A DNA stretch of 64,000 bases. Origin: Allobosea sp. CS1GBMeth4 (GTDB lineage Bacteria; Pseudomonadota; Alphaproteobacteria; Rhizobiales; Beijerinckiaceae). The notes under the pieces were generated by a model. That model worked only from the letters and a program-made list of their open reading frames with translations, was not told the DNA's origin and searched no databases. A program made the translations under genes and the position numbers. Positions 52,684-63,913 of the stretch are shown here, one piece after another. The stretch lies in the NCBI RefSeq assembly GCF_900185715.1, contig NZ_FYAS01000006.1:1-64000 (forward strand), given 5' to 3'. Each line of letters begins with the position of its first letter. The first letter of the stretch is position 1.

Positions 52684-53217
52684 CTAACCCAGCTGCTTGT
52701 AGAAGAAGGTCGAGCCGCAGTCGCGCCCGTCCGGCATCAGCGCATAGCGCGGGATGGTGCCGAGCTCGGTCCAGCCCAGGCGATTGTAGAGGCGCCGCGC
52801 CGCCCCCGCCTCGTCGGTGTCCAGCACGAGGAGGTCGCGCCCCAGCGCCAGCGCGGCGGCCTCCGCCGCGCGCATCAGCGCTTCGCCGATGCCGCGCCGC
52901 CGGGCCCGCGAATGCACCAGCACCTTGGCGATCTCGGCCCGGTGCGGCTGGTTCGGCTTGCCGACCGGATGGAGCTGCGCCGTGCCGACGATGCCGCTCC
53001 GGTCGCGGGCGATGAAGAGCAGGATGCGCCCGGCAGCGACCTCCGCTGCGACGTCGCGCCAGAAGCGCTCGAGATCGGCGGCGCTGTTCCAGTCCATGAA
53101 GCCGACCGAAGCGCCGTTGGCCACGGCGTCGCGCAGGATCTCCGTCAGGGCCGGGATCGCAGCCCTCGCTTCCTCGCCGTCGAGCCGTTCGATCGCCGTC
53201 ATGCCCGTCTCCGTCAT
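52684..53217 (-). CDS. GNAT family N-acetyltransferase
   Basis: 177 residues. The acetyl-CoA-binding motif A is EIAKVLVHSRARRRGIGEALMRAAE (V-x3-R-x-R-G-I-G), followed by LLVLDTDEAGAARRLYNRLGW of motif B. The substrate is not predictable. A second in-frame ATG five codons downstream is possible. It is divergent from lepA. Confidence 0.88.
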   Translation of the reverse strand: MTETGMTAIERLDGEEARAAIPALTEILRDAVANGASVGFMDWNSAADLERFWRDVAAEVAAGRILLFIARDRSGIVGTAQLHPVGKPNQPHRAEIAKVLVHSRARRRGIGEALMRAAEAAALALGRDLLVLDTDEAGAARRLYNRLGWTELGTIPRYALMPDGRDCGSTFFYKQLG

Positions 53218-53360
53218 CGCTCAGTCTCCCGATCGCCGCTCTGGCGGTCCGTTCCATTAAGCAAGATTTATTCCATCATAGTGGATAGCGGTGGCGCGGT
53301 CTCGCGCGGCGATGCCACCACACCCTTGGCGCAGGGGGCGCGCACTGCTATGGCGCGCGC

Positions 53361-55166
<1,806 letters not shown>

Positions 55167-55224
55167 GCGAAAGCGCGTCGGGCTCGTTACCGTGCGTTAG
55201 CCATTGTCGGCTAGGCTGCCCGGC

Positions 55225-56376
55225 ATGCTTCGGCCGCGCGCAAAGCCCGATCCGCTTCACCCGAGCACGCGGCGCGAGCTCGTCGGCCTGCTCTATACGG
55301 CCTTTCCGCAGGTCGCAGCGATCACCTTGACCTCGGTGATCGGCGCGGTCGTGCTCGCAGCGGCGAGCGGCGACCCCGGCTATGCCGCGATCAGCCTCCT
55401 GATCGCGCTCACGGCGGGTGTGCGGCTGCTGAAATTGCGTCGCTTTCCGCGTGGACAGGCGTTGTCCGACGAGGCCGTGATCGCGTGGGAGCGGGCCTAT
55501 GGGCTCTGCTCCAGCCTGTTCGCCGTGGCGCTGGGGGCGCTGTCCTTCCGTGCCCTGCAGCTCGGCGACGGCCCCGGCGCCTGGATCGCCTTCGGCCTCG
55601 CCATGTCCTTCTGCGTCGGCATGGTCTCGCGCGCCGCGGTCCGTCCCTGGATCGTGCTGCTCACCGGCGCCTGCCTGCTGGCGCCGATCGTCGTCGCCGG
55701 CTTCATGCGGCCCGAGCTGCCCTACCGGGTCGGCGCCGCGATGCTGCTGTTCTTCTGGGTGACGATGCGGGAGGCCTCGCGCCATCTCAGCACGGCCTTC
55801 ATCGAGCGGCTGGACGCCAAGCGGGCGCTCGCCCACCAGGCGCATCACGATTTCCTGACCGGCCTGCCCAACCGCGCCGCCTTCCTCGCCGAGCTCGACC
55901 GGCTGCGGGACGCCGCGAACGGTTTTGCGCTCGTCGCCGTCGATCTCGACCGCTTCAAGCCCGTGAACGATCAGTGCGGGCACCACGCCGGCGACGAGGT
56001 GCTGCGCCAGGTCGCCGGCCGGCTGCGGACGCTGACGCGCGCCGGCGGCTTCCCGGCGCGGCTGGGCGGCGACGAGTTCATGCTGCTGCTGCCCTTCGGC
56101 ACGCCGCAGGCCGAGGCCGATGCCGCGATGCTGCTCGCCCGGCGCGCCGTGGCGAGCCTCGCCAAGCCCTTCGATCTCGACGAGTTCTCGGTCACCATCG
56201 GCGCCAGTGCCGGCATTCTCCTGGTCGATGGCGGCGACGCCCGCGATGGCCTCTCGCTGGTCGAGCAGGTCGACCGCGCCCTCTACGCCGCCAAGCAGGC
56301 GGGGGGTGGCCGCTGGGCCTGGGCGAGCGTCGCCGACGGCCCTCCGAACGGACCGTCGGACCGGCGCGCCGCCTGA
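55225..56376 (+). CDS. Membrane-bound diguanylate cyclase (GGDEF protein)
   Basis: 383 residues. About five membrane helices occupy residues 20-185, followed by a GGDEF domain with HDFLTGLPNRAAFL, DLDRFKPVNDQCGH and an intact RLGGDEFMLLL active site. No EAL domain is present, so it makes cyclic di-GMP. An RxxD inhibitory site is not evident in front of the GGDEF motif. ATG 55225 is taken; a TTG at 55204 is the other option. The 58-bp spacer after lepA suggests possible readthrough. Confidence 0.9.
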   Translation: MLRPRAKPDPLHPSTRRELVGLLYTAFPQVAAITLTSVIGAVVLAAASGDPGYAAISLLIALTAGVRLLKLRRFPRGQALSDEAVIAWERAYGLCSSLFAVALGALSFRALQLGDGPGAWIAFGLAMSFCVGMVSRAAVRPWIVLLTGACLLAPIVVAGFMRPELPYRVGAAMLLFFWVTMREASRHLSTAFIERLDAKRALAHQAHHDFLTGLPNRAAFLAELDRLRDAANGFALVAVDLDRFKPVNDQCGHHAGDEVLRQVAGRLRTLTRAGGFPARLGGDEFMLLLPFGTPQAEADAAMLLARRAVASLAKPFDLDEFSVTIGASAGILLVDGGDARDGLSLVEQVDRALYAAKQAGGGRWAWASVADGPPNGPSDRRAA

Positions 56377-56424
56377 AGCATGGTCCGAGCGACCGGGCCG
56401 ACGCCGCGGCCCGGATGCGCTCTT

Positions 56425-56477
56425 GGAGCCGGATCCGATCAGATTGAATCAATCTGATCGGTAAAACGGTCTCTAGA
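56425..56477. repeat. GAGCCGGATCCGATCAGATTG-family palindromic repeat
   Basis: CCGATCAGATTG (56435-56446) pairs perfectly with CAATCTGATCGG (56450-56461) across AAT; flanks GGAGCCGGAT and AAACGGTCTCTAGAG match the element at 45224-45343. It lies between convergent genes and contains the stop codon of the HAD gene. Confidence 0.8.
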
Positions 56478-57099
56478 GATTCGCGCCGAGCGCCCGCAGC
56501 TGCGCCCTGAGGTCGATCGGCTCGACGAAATGGACGGCCTCCATGCCGACGGAGCGCGCGGCGTCGACGTTCCTGGCGCTGTCGTCGACGAAGATGCAGT
56601 CCTGCGCCGCGAGTCCGTAACGCCGCAGCAGCACCTGGTAGATCGCTGGATCCGGCTTGAGCAGCCGCTCATGCGCCGAGACGATCACCCCGTCGAAGCT
56701 CTGCAGGAAGGGGAAGCGGATCAGGCATTCCGCCCATTTCTCGCGCGAGAAATTGGTGATGGCGAAGACCTGCTCGCCCCTCGCCTTGAGCTCCGCCAGA
56801 GTCGCGACGCTGTCCTCGATCGTCGCCGGCACCGTCTCGTGCCAGCGCTCGTCATAGGCGCGGATCTCGGCTTCCCATTCGGGATGCGCCGCGACCAGGA
56901 TCGCCACCGCCTCCGCCCATGGCCGGCCGCGATCCTGCTCGATGTTCCAGGCGGCGGTGCAGACGTTCTTCAGGAACCAGTCGCGCTTCGCCTCGTCGGG
57001 AATGAGCGACCGGTAGAGATGGAAAGGGTCCCAGCGCAGCAGGACATTGCCGACATCGAACACGACCTTGCGATTCTCGGGCAAGACAGGCTTCTCCAT
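56473..57099 (-). CDS. HAD-superfamily hydrolase
   Basis: 208 residues. HAD motif I is VVFDVGNVLLRWD (nucleophile Asp, second Asp replaced by Gly as in the epoxide-hydrolase/YihX-like branch), motif II is ITNFSRE, motif III the Lys in RLLKPDPAIY, and motif IV FVDDSARN. Close relatives act as sugar phosphatases or haloacid dehalogenases. The stop codon TAG comes from a palindromic repeat, so the C-terminus (LRALGANL) may differ from relatives. Confidence 0.88.
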   Translation of the reverse strand: MEKPVLPENRKVVFDVGNVLLRWDPFHLYRSLIPDEAKRDWFLKNVCTAAWNIEQDRGRPWAEAVAILVAAHPEWEAEIRAYDERWHETVPATIEDSVATLAELKARGEQVFAITNFSREKWAECLIRFPFLQSFDGVIVSAHERLLKPDPAIYQVLLRRYGLAAQDCIFVDDSARNVDAARSVGMEAVHFVEPIDLRAQLRALGANL

Positions 57100-57210
57100 T
57101 CCTCTGCTGCGACCCGGCCGACGCGACTCACGTCCTTGTGCGCGGCCGTGCGTAACCTTCGCAGCGATTCTGGCGTATTCGCGTAAGCGATCGACAGCAA
57201 GGCAGAGCTC

Positions 57211-58098
57211 ATGACTTCGGCAGGACCAGGCGGCTATTGGCCGTGGAACGATCGGCAGGGGCGCTTCTCCGCGCTACGCGCCGGCTGCTTCGCGCTCGTG
57301 CTCGTCCCGGCCCTGATCCTCGCTCTTCAGGCCTGGACCCATCAGCTCGGCTCCAAGCCCTGGACGCAGGCCGTGCACGACACCGGCACCTGGGCCCTGC
57401 GCATCCTTGTCCTGACCCTGGCGGTGACGCCGCTGCGCCGCATCCTCGACTGGAACAGGCTGATCGGCATCCGGCGCATGCTCGGCCTGTCGGTGCTCGC
57501 CTACGGCCTCGGTCATCTTTCGCTCTACTGCATCGATCTCGCCTTCGATTGGGGGCTGATCCTCTCCGAGATCGTCAAGCGCGTCTATCTCGTCGTCGGC
57601 ATCACCGCGCTCATCGGCCTCGTCGCGCTCGGCATCACCTCGACCGACGGCATGATCCGCCGCCTCGGCTCGGCCCGCTGGCAGCGCCTGCACAACCTCG
57701 TCTACCCGATCGCCTGCCTCGGCCTGTTCCATTTCGCGCTGCAGTCGAAGATCGACGTCACCCAGCCGGTGCTGCTCGCCGGCCTGTTCGCGCTGCTGAT
57801 GGCCTATCGCGGGCTCAACCGGCTCGGCATCCCCCTGGGCTTCGGCTCCCTGGCGCTGACCGCGCTCGCGGCCGGCCTCGCCACCGCCCTGGCGGAAACC
57901 GCGTGGTACGCCTTCGCGACGGGGGCTTCCGCCTGGCTGATCTTCCAGGCCAATGCCGATATCGTCGTCTATCAGGACTGGACGGCGCTGCGGCCCGGCC
58001 ATTGGGTCGCGCTCGTCGGGCTCGCCCTCGCCGTTCTGCATCTCATCCGCAGGCCGGAGCCGAGGCCGTCAGGGCTGCGTCGCCATGCGCGGGCTTGA
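57211..58098 (+). CDS. msrQ: Protein-methionine-sulfoxide reductase haem-binding subunit MsrQ
   Basis: 295 residues with about six to eight membrane helices and the ferric-reductase-like core: LGLSVLAYGLGHLSLY, RRLGSARWQRLHNLVYPIACLGLFHF (haem-ligand histidines). MsrQ passes electrons from the respiratory chain to periplasmic MsrP, which repairs oxidised methionine. The usual partner msrP is not adjacent in this window. The C-terminal third is longer than in Escherichia coli MsrQ and adds two further hydrophobic segments. Confidence 0.88.
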   Translation: MTSAGPGGYWPWNDRQGRFSALRAGCFALVLVPALILALQAWTHQLGSKPWTQAVHDTGTWALRILVLTLAVTPLRRILDWNRLIGIRRMLGLSVLAYGLGHLSLYCIDLAFDWGLILSEIVKRVYLVVGITALIGLVALGITSTDGMIRRLGSARWQRLHNLVYPIACLGLFHFALQSKIDVTQPVLLAGLFALLMAYRGLNRLGIPLGFGSLALTALAAGLATALAETAWYAFATGASAWLIFQANADIVVYQDWTALRPGHWVALVGLALAVLHLIRRPEPRPSGLRRHARA

Positions 58099-58294
58099 CC
58101 CGCGGCCCTCGAACGCTTCGGCCCGGCCATATCCGCCAGGGTCGCCGAGCTTGCGCTCGCCAAGCGGATGCGCAAGGCGCGCGCACTGGCGGCGTGCTCT
58201 GCCGGCATGCGAAGAAGAGGCGGCCGCGAGCTTCCGATGACGCGCGCGAGCCTTGCAGCGGGCCGCCGGAACAAGCGCCCGGTACCGACCGAGG

Positions 58295-59512
58295 TCAGTC
58301 CGGTGGATCGTCGAAGTCGATCAATGTGCCGGCCTCGGTCGAGAGCCGGAGCCAGCGAACGACGTCCCGCAGCGCGGCCAGACGGGAGCGCCCGGCGGTC
58401 CGGGCAGCCTTGTAGATCGCCGATTGACGATGGGCGGAGGTCCCGCGCGCGCAGATCACCTCCTGGATATGCCTGATCTCGTTTTCGCAGCCGAGCGCGG
58501 CCGCGTCTGCGGCGACGAGATCCAGCATGCTCGACACCTCCTGTCGGAACGGCTTCGCCTCGCCGCTCTCGGGCTCGAGGAATGTGCCGTCGCTGCCGTA
58601 CCGCAATGCACGCCAGAGGTTCTCGTCGATCAGCGCCCGGTCGGTCGAGCTCAGTCCGTTCTCGCTCTGGTCGTTCAGGCATAGATGCCGGACGAGACAG
58701 CGATAGAGCGAGGCGATGGCGAGCGTATCGTCCACACAGGTGCAGCAATCGCTGACGCGCAATTCAAGTGTCGGGTGCCTCAGCGAAGGTCGCAGATACC
58801 ACCAGACATAGCTCGCATCCGGTATGATCCCTCCCTGCACCAGCGTCGCGACATAGGCCTCGTACTCGTCCATCGATCGAAACGGCTCCGGCAGGCCCGA
58901 CCGGGGCAGCATCCGGTTGAGCGCGGTTCGATAGCTCTTCAGGCCGCTGTCCTCGCCCTCCCAGAAGGGCGAGGAGGTCGAGAGCGCCAGCAGCACCGGC
59001 AGATAGCGGATCATGCGGTACATGATCTCGACGCGGCGCTGCCGGTCCGGCACCTCGACATGGACGTGCAGGCCGGACACCGCGTTCGACAGGCCGATCA
59101 GCTTGAGATCGGCGATCACCCTCTCATAGCGCCGCTTGCGCGTGCGCTGCAGCTGGTGCCGCCGCGCGAACGGATGGGTTCCCGCGGCAATGATCCCGAA
59201 GCCGAACTCGCCGGCGATCTCGGCGATGCCGCGCCTGTAGGAGACGAGGTCCTCCCGCGCCTCCCGGACCGAAACATGCGGCCGTGTCGCGATCTCCACC
59301 TGGCATTGGAGCAGCTCGGTCATGACGTGCTCGCCGAACCGGCGCGCCAGAGCCTTGAACAGCCCCGAAGGAAGCTCCCGCGCGATGCCGCCATGCTTGC
59401 GATCGACGACGAAATATTCCTCTTCGATGCCAAAACTATAGGTCGGCCCGTCCGCCGGAGGGCGAGAAGCCGGGCTCTCGGTTTCCGCGTCTTCGGCGGT
59501 CTCCAGGGTCAT
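58295..59512 (-). CDS. Carboxylate-amine ligase (YbdK-like, glutamate-cysteine ligase family 2)
   Basis: 405 residues of the GCS2 family: SFGIEEEYFVVDRKHGG at the ATP/metal site, ELLQCQVEIATRPH, GLHVHVEVPDRQRRV, PTLELRVSDCCTCVDD. YbdK has weak glutamate-cysteine ligase activity; the physiological product in most bacteria is unknown. ATG 59512 is used; the frame is open to 59674 but that part is not conserved. No partner such as an alpha-E or circularly permuted ATP-grasp gene is adjacent. Confidence 0.88.
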   Translation of the reverse strand: MTLETAEDAETESPASRPPADGPTYSFGIEEEYFVVDRKHGGIARELPSGLFKALARRFGEHVMTELLQCQVEIATRPHVSVREAREDLVSYRRGIAEIAGEFGFGIIAAGTHPFARRHQLQRTRKRRYERVIADLKLIGLSNAVSGLHVHVEVPDRQRRVEIMYRMIRYLPVLLALSTSSPFWEGEDSGLKSYRTALNRMLPRSGLPEPFRSMDEYEAYVATLVQGGIIPDASYVWWYLRPSLRHPTLELRVSDCCTCVDDTLAIASLYRCLVRHLCLNDQSENGLSSTDRALIDENLWRALRYGSDGTFLEPESGEAKPFRQEVSSMLDLVAADAAALGCENEIRHIQEVICARGTSAHRQSAIYKAARTAGRSRLAALRDVVRWLRLSTEAGTLIDFDDPPD

Positions 59513-59695
59513 CGCGATCTCGGCAGGCTTGCTTCGTGCCCCAGCCACTCGCTGGAAACTCCACAACTCGCCGGTCGTGTCCTCGTTCCGCCGGGGCGCA
59601 GGTCGCGCTGACGGATTGGGGGGATCGCCCTCCGGGCACCGCGCCACATCTGTGGCCGACGCTTCGCCCGGCATCAGCGACGGGCGGGGAACGCC

Positions 59696-60505
59696 TCACC
59701 TTTTCTCGATCGGCGCGAAGCGGTAGCGGATCGTCCTGGCTTCGAAGAGCTCGGCACCGAGCTGGGATGCGCTGTCGAGATCGAACAGGGCGAGATTGAA
59801 GCCGTTCGCCCCGAAGGCACTCTTGTAGACCACACCGTCATAGCCTTCGCAGCGAAAAAGCTCGGCGAGAAGCTGGGTGGCGGCATAGTCGGCGACATCG
59901 TCGCTCGCCAGCACCGGGAAGGAGAAGGCCCGGTCGATATGCGCCCACACGGCGGCCTCGCGCCGCTCGGCTTCGGTCCGGTCCTTCTGCCCGGGATGAA
60001 CCAGCGAGCAGTCGACGACGGACAGCGCCTTCCTGGTCTCGAACTGGCCCAGGGTGATCGTCGAGCCGATCCAGGGCCTGACCTCCGACATCGCCGTCTC
60101 CGGCGTCGTCGCCAGATAGAGGCAGGGGATGCCCTTGGCGTTGACGCGGCCTTCGGGCGCCCGGTCCTCCAGCGGCACCATGCGCTCGGGCTGATGCGGG
60201 CGCGGCAGCCTGTCGCGCCCGTCGCCGTCCTCGCTCCAGCGATGGCCGAGCTGGGCACGCCAGAAGCGCGAGCCCGCGGCGATCGTGCGCAACCTCGTCC
60301 TGCAGCTCGCCGCGACGGCCCTGACGAACCGTTCCGATCGGCGCGACCTGAAATAGCGCCGATCGAGCGAGATCTCCCGCCGGAAGGCGAGGAAATCGTC
60401 CGCGGACGTGAAGGCCGCGGCTCTCGCTTCTGCTTTTCCGTCACCCATGCGTCGCACGCCGGCTGTGGACGGCACGGCGGCGAACGGCACCGTGACCTCC
60501 GTCAT
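59696..60505 (-). CDS. RES-domain protein (NAD+ phosphorylase family)
   Basis: 269 residues. The RES domain covers about residues 75-260, with Arg in SRFWRAQLGH, Glu in LATTPETAMSEVRPW and Ser in DGVVYKSAFGANGFNLALF, the three conserved polar residues for which the family is named. RES proteins degrade NAD+ as toxins, usually next to an Xre/MbcA antitoxin. No antitoxin gene is seen on either side, and the N-terminal extension of about 75 residues is unlike the short toxins. It may be a non-toxin RES enzyme. Confidence 0.82.
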   Translation of the reverse strand: MTEVTVPFAAVPSTAGVRRMGDGKAEARAAAFTSADDFLAFRREISLDRRYFRSRRSERFVRAVAASCRTRLRTIAAGSRFWRAQLGHRWSEDGDGRDRLPRPHQPERMVPLEDRAPEGRVNAKGIPCLYLATTPETAMSEVRPWIGSTITLGQFETRKALSVVDCSLVHPGQKDRTEAERREAAVWAHIDRAFSFPVLASDDVADYAATQLLAELFRCEGYDGVVYKSAFGANGFNLALFDLDSASQLGAELFEARTIRYRFAPIEKR

Positions 60506-60678
60506 GGGCTGGAAACCTGCCGGGGCTTCGGCTGTTCCGGATCGTCACGAACCTTCGTGGCTCGGTTGCCCGCGATACGATCGTTCGCGAGCCGTCGCGG
60601 GACGGCGTCACGGTGAGCTGCACCGGCGTGGCATCGGGGTGTTCCGCGTCGGATAGTCCGTGATGTCGGCGCCGGCAC

Positions 60679-62076
60679 TCATCCGATCGCCTTCGGCGGC
60701 TCGGCACTGCAAACCTTCATGCCTTGCAGGACGTAGGCCGCCCTCAGGCAGTAATCCTCGCGCCAGGGCGAAGCGATCAGCTGCACGCCGATCGGCAGCC
60801 CGCTGCCGGAGACCGGCACGGCCGCGACCGGCAGGCCGACGCAGGAAATCGGCTGGGTGAAGATCCCGAGGCTCGGGCGCAGCGGCAGGAGTTCCCCTCG
60901 CACGTCCAGCGTCTTCTGTCCGATCGGCGGTGCCGGGCAGGGCGTCGCTGGGGCGATGATCAGGTCCACCTCCTCGAAGACCTGCATCATCGCGTCGTGG
61001 AACCAGCGTCGCGCCCGCTGCGCCTGGATGTACCAGCCCGCCGGCAGCATCGCCCCGGCGAGGAAGCGGTCGCGCGTGTCGGGATCGAAATCGTCGGCCC
61101 GCTCCCGCAAGCGCGCGAGATGGAGGGCCGCACTTTCGGCATTGGTGATCAGGAAGGCCGCCGCCCGCGCGACCGGCGCACCCTCCAGCGCCACGGTCCG
61201 CGTCGCGGCGAGTGCGCGAGCCACCGCGCCGACGGCGGCGGCGGCCTCCGGCAGGCCGTCGGTGGCGAAATGCCCGCCCGCTACGGCGATCCGCAGGTCC
61301 GCCACGCCCTGCGCCAGCCGCGCCGAGACCGGCTCGACCGGTCGCGGCGTGCAGGCCGGGTCGTCCGTGTCCGCCCCCTGCAGCAGATCGTAGGCGAGGG
61401 CCAGATCGGTGACGTCGCGCGCGAAGGGCCCGAGATGGTCGAGCGAATCGCAGAACGGAAAGCTGCGCGTCCGCGGCAGGCGGCCATAGGTCGGTTTCAG
61501 GCCGAACACGCCGCAGAGCGAGGACGGCACGCGGATCGAGCCGTTGGTATCCGAGCCCAGCGAGATCGGTGCCATGCCGGCCGCCGTCGCCGCGGCGGAG
61601 CCGGACGAGGAACCGCCGGCCATGCGCGAGAGGTCATGGGGATTGCGGCAAGGGCCGTCATGGGCGTTCTCGCCGGTGAAATCATAGGCGTATTCGCCCA
61701 TGTTCAGCCCGCCGATCAGCACGGCTCCGGCCGCCGTCAGGCGTTCGATCAGCACGGCGTCGCGCCGGGCAGGGGGCCGCTCGCGGTTGATCTTCGAGCC
61801 GGCCCGCGTCGGCAGGCCCGCGATGTCGAACAGATTCTTCGCGGCGAAGGGCACGCCGGCGAGTGGGCCGAGCGGCTCGCCGGCGGCGCGGGCCCTGTCG
61901 ATCGCGGCGGCCTGGGCGAGCGCGCGCGTGGCCGTCACATCGGTGAAGGCGTTGATCTCGCTATCGATCCGGCCGATCCGGTCGAGGAAAGTGCGGAGCA
62001 CGGCCTCGGCACTGATCGTACCTGACCGGACCTGCGCCGCGATCCGATGCGCCGGGGCGAAGACGTCGATGCTCAC
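60679..62076 (-). CDS. AtzE family amidohydrolase (amidase signature)
   Basis: 465 residues of the amidase-signature family, starting at a GTG that overlaps the AtzG-like stop. The Ser-cisSer-Lys triad is visible in PFAAKNLFD (Lys) and GGSSSGSAAATAAG, DTNGSIRVPSSLCG. AtzE with its small partner AtzG forms the 1-carboxybiuret hydrolase of cyanuric acid breakdown; other AtzEG pairs act on related ureido acids. Clustering with a nucleobase-type permease and an isochorismatase-like hydrolase supports a role in degrading a nitrogen-rich heterocycle. Confidence 0.88.
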   Translation of the reverse strand: MSIDVFAPAHRIAAQVRSGTISAEAVLRTFLDRIGRIDSEINAFTDVTATRALAQAAAIDRARAAGEPLGPLAGVPFAAKNLFDIAGLPTRAGSKINRERPPARRDAVLIERLTAAGAVLIGGLNMGEYAYDFTGENAHDGPCRNPHDLSRMAGGSSSGSAAATAAGMAPISLGSDTNGSIRVPSSLCGVFGLKPTYGRLPRTRSFPFCDSLDHLGPFARDVTDLALAYDLLQGADTDDPACTPRPVEPVSARLAQGVADLRIAVAGGHFATDGLPEAAAAVGAVARALAATRTVALEGAPVARAAAFLITNAESAALHLARLRERADDFDPDTRDRFLAGAMLPAGWYIQAQRARRWFHDAMMQVFEEVDLIIAPATPCPAPPIGQKTLDVRGELLPLRPSLGIFTQPISCVGLPVAAVPVSGSGLPIGVQLIASPWREDYCLRAAYVLQGMKVCSAEPPKAIG

Positions 62077-62288
62077 GCCGTCACCTCCCGCCCGGGCCGG
62101 AAGACCGGCGCGAGCTCGAGCACGTCCTCGGCGATCGGCGCCGCCTGCACGATCTTCGCCATCGCCTCCGCCGCGGCCAGGAACCGGATCACGCCCTCGC
62201 GCTGCTCCGCCGTGATCGCGAGCCCGAGCGCCGGCGCCATCGCATCGAGATGGGCAGCCGGGTCGAACGCCTGCTTCGCCTCGCTCAT
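62073..62288 (-). CDS. AtzG-like small subunit (DUF4089)
   Basis: 71 residues with the DUF4089 pattern: FDPAAHLDAMAPALGLAITAEQREGVIRFLAAAEAMAKIV and a C-terminal ELAPVFRPG that in AtzG inserts into the amidase. It overlaps both neighbours by four bases (ATGA with the permease and GTGA with atzE), a strong sign of tight coupling. It is easily missed because of its size. Confidence 0.88.
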   Translation of the reverse strand: MSEAKQAFDPAAHLDAMAPALGLAITAEQREGVIRFLAAAEAMAKIVQAAPIAEDVLELAPVFRPGREVTA

Positions 62289-63898
62289 TCCGCCGGCTCC
62301 AGCCGGGCAGGCGGCGCGCTCGCGATCGTCTCCGGCGCCCGCTCGCCCGCGAGCTGACGGGCGCAGAGCCAGAGGAAGCCGGCGACCATGGCATAGCCCA
62401 GGCTGAGCGAGGGCGTGACGCCGAGCCCCTTGCCGACTCCGACGGCCTCGCCATGCATCAGCCCGAAATAGGTCAGCACCGCGCCGGCGGCGGCGAAGGC
62501 GGCGGCGTTGAGGAACTGCTTCTCGATCACGAAGACGGCGATGGCGCCGAGGACGAGGCCGGAGAGGATGGCGCCGCCGCCCATCAGCTCGAGCCCGCGA
62601 TAGAGCACGCCCATGCTGGCCATCTTGTCGAGGCCGACCGCCGCCGCACTGGTGCCCGCGGCGCCGAGCGCGCCGTCGACCAGCACCTTGGCCCAGGCCG
62701 CGAGATGAGGCGTCAGCGCCAGCACGATGGCGGGGGCGTGGCTGGCCGGCGTGGTCTGGAAGGCCTGCGCGCCGATCAGCATGCCGATATAGAGCAGGAT
62801 CGGCGAGATCGCGACGATCGGCACCAGCGCCAGCAGCAGCGCGACGACCCCGAACCAGCACAGCGCGGCGACGATCACCCCGGTCGCTGCCGAGTAGCCG
62901 ATGCGTCCTCCCATCGCCTTCCAGCCGGGATGGCCGATATACACCGCGTTGATGAAAGGGTTGCCCATCAGGCAGCCGATCAGCGAGACGGCGCCGTCGG
63001 CCGTCAGGACCCGCGTCGTCGGATAGTGATCGCCGGCGGCTTCCGCGCTCTCGACATTGTCCATCGCTTCGACGAGGTCGTAGATGCCGAAGGGGATGGC
63101 CGTCACCAGGACGATGCCGAGATAGCTGAAGCCCGAGAAGACGTGGTCGAAGGCCGGCAGCGGCAGCGCGAAGCCGAAATTGGCGAAGGCGGCGCCGAGC
63201 CCGGCGAGGCTCAGGCCGCCGACGTCGAGCCCGAGCAGCGCCGCGCCCCACGCCACGGCCATGCCGAAGGCGATGGCGACCAGCCCGGCCGGAATCCCGC
63301 GCGGATAGCGCAGGCCGCCGAACCAGCTCACCATGATGATGGCGAGGCAGGTCAGGCCGATCGCCGGCGTCAGGAAGATCTCCAGCGCCGGCCGCATCGA
63401 GATGAAGGCGATCGAGACGCCGGCGAACGTGCCCAGCAGGGCTGCGCGCGGCGTGATCTTGCGGACGACGGGGGCGATGAAGCCTCCGATCATCAGGATG
63501 AAGCTCTGGAAGAAGACCCAGACCAGGCCGGCCTCCCAACCCTTGACCGGGTCGCCCGTCATGCTCGCGATCGGCAGCATGATCACGAAGGTGACGACGA
63601 ACATGTGCGGCACGCTGATGCCGGACGGCAGCGCGCAGACATCGTCGCGGCCGGTCTGCTTCGCCAGCTTCCAGGCGAGCCAGGCGTAATAGCCGGTCGA
63701 GAGCAGCATCATCAGCCCGAGCGCCGGCAGGATGCGGCCGAAGACGATCTGGCCCGGCATCTTCAGCACGAACTGCAACAGGCCGGTCAGCACGAGGAGG
63801 TTGACCAGGATATTGGTGCCGAAGCCGAACAGCCCGTTCCAGTCGCCCGGCGTCCAGAGCCTCGGCGAGGCCGTCTTCATAGCCGTCGTCGTCGCCAT
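62285..63898 (-). CDS. NCS2-type xanthine/uracil-like permease
   Basis: 537 residues with about 12-14 membrane helices. The AzgA/NCS2-like pattern is seen in SGISVPHMFVVTFVIMLPIA, FGIYDLVEAMDNVESAE and LIGCLMGNPFINAVYIGHPG. It probably imports a purine, pyrimidine or a similar heterocycle by proton symport. GGAGGGGGAG lies directly before ATG 63898. It is the second visible gene of an operon ending in atzG and atzE. Confidence 0.83.
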   Translation of the reverse strand: MATTTAMKTASPRLWTPGDWNGLFGFGTNILVNLLVLTGLLQFVLKMPGQIVFGRILPALGLMMLLSTGYYAWLAWKLAKQTGRDDVCALPSGISVPHMFVVTFVIMLPIASMTGDPVKGWEAGLVWVFFQSFILMIGGFIAPVVRKITPRAALLGTFAGVSIAFISMRPALEIFLTPAIGLTCLAIIMVSWFGGLRYPRGIPAGLVAIAFGMAVAWGAALLGLDVGGLSLAGLGAAFANFGFALPLPAFDHVFSGFSYLGIVLVTAIPFGIYDLVEAMDNVESAEAAGDHYPTTRVLTADGAVSLIGCLMGNPFINAVYIGHPGWKAMGGRIGYSAATGVIVAALCWFGVVALLLALVPIVAISPILLYIGMLIGAQAFQTTPASHAPAIVLALTPHLAAWAKVLVDGALGAAGTSAAAVGLDKMASMGVLYRGLELMGGGAILSGLVLGAIAVFVIEKQFLNAAAFAAAGAVLTYFGLMHGEAVGVGKGLGVTPSLSLGYAMVAGFLWLCARQLAGERAPETIASAPPARLEPAE

Positions 63899-63913
63899 CT
63901 CCCCCTCCTCTCG

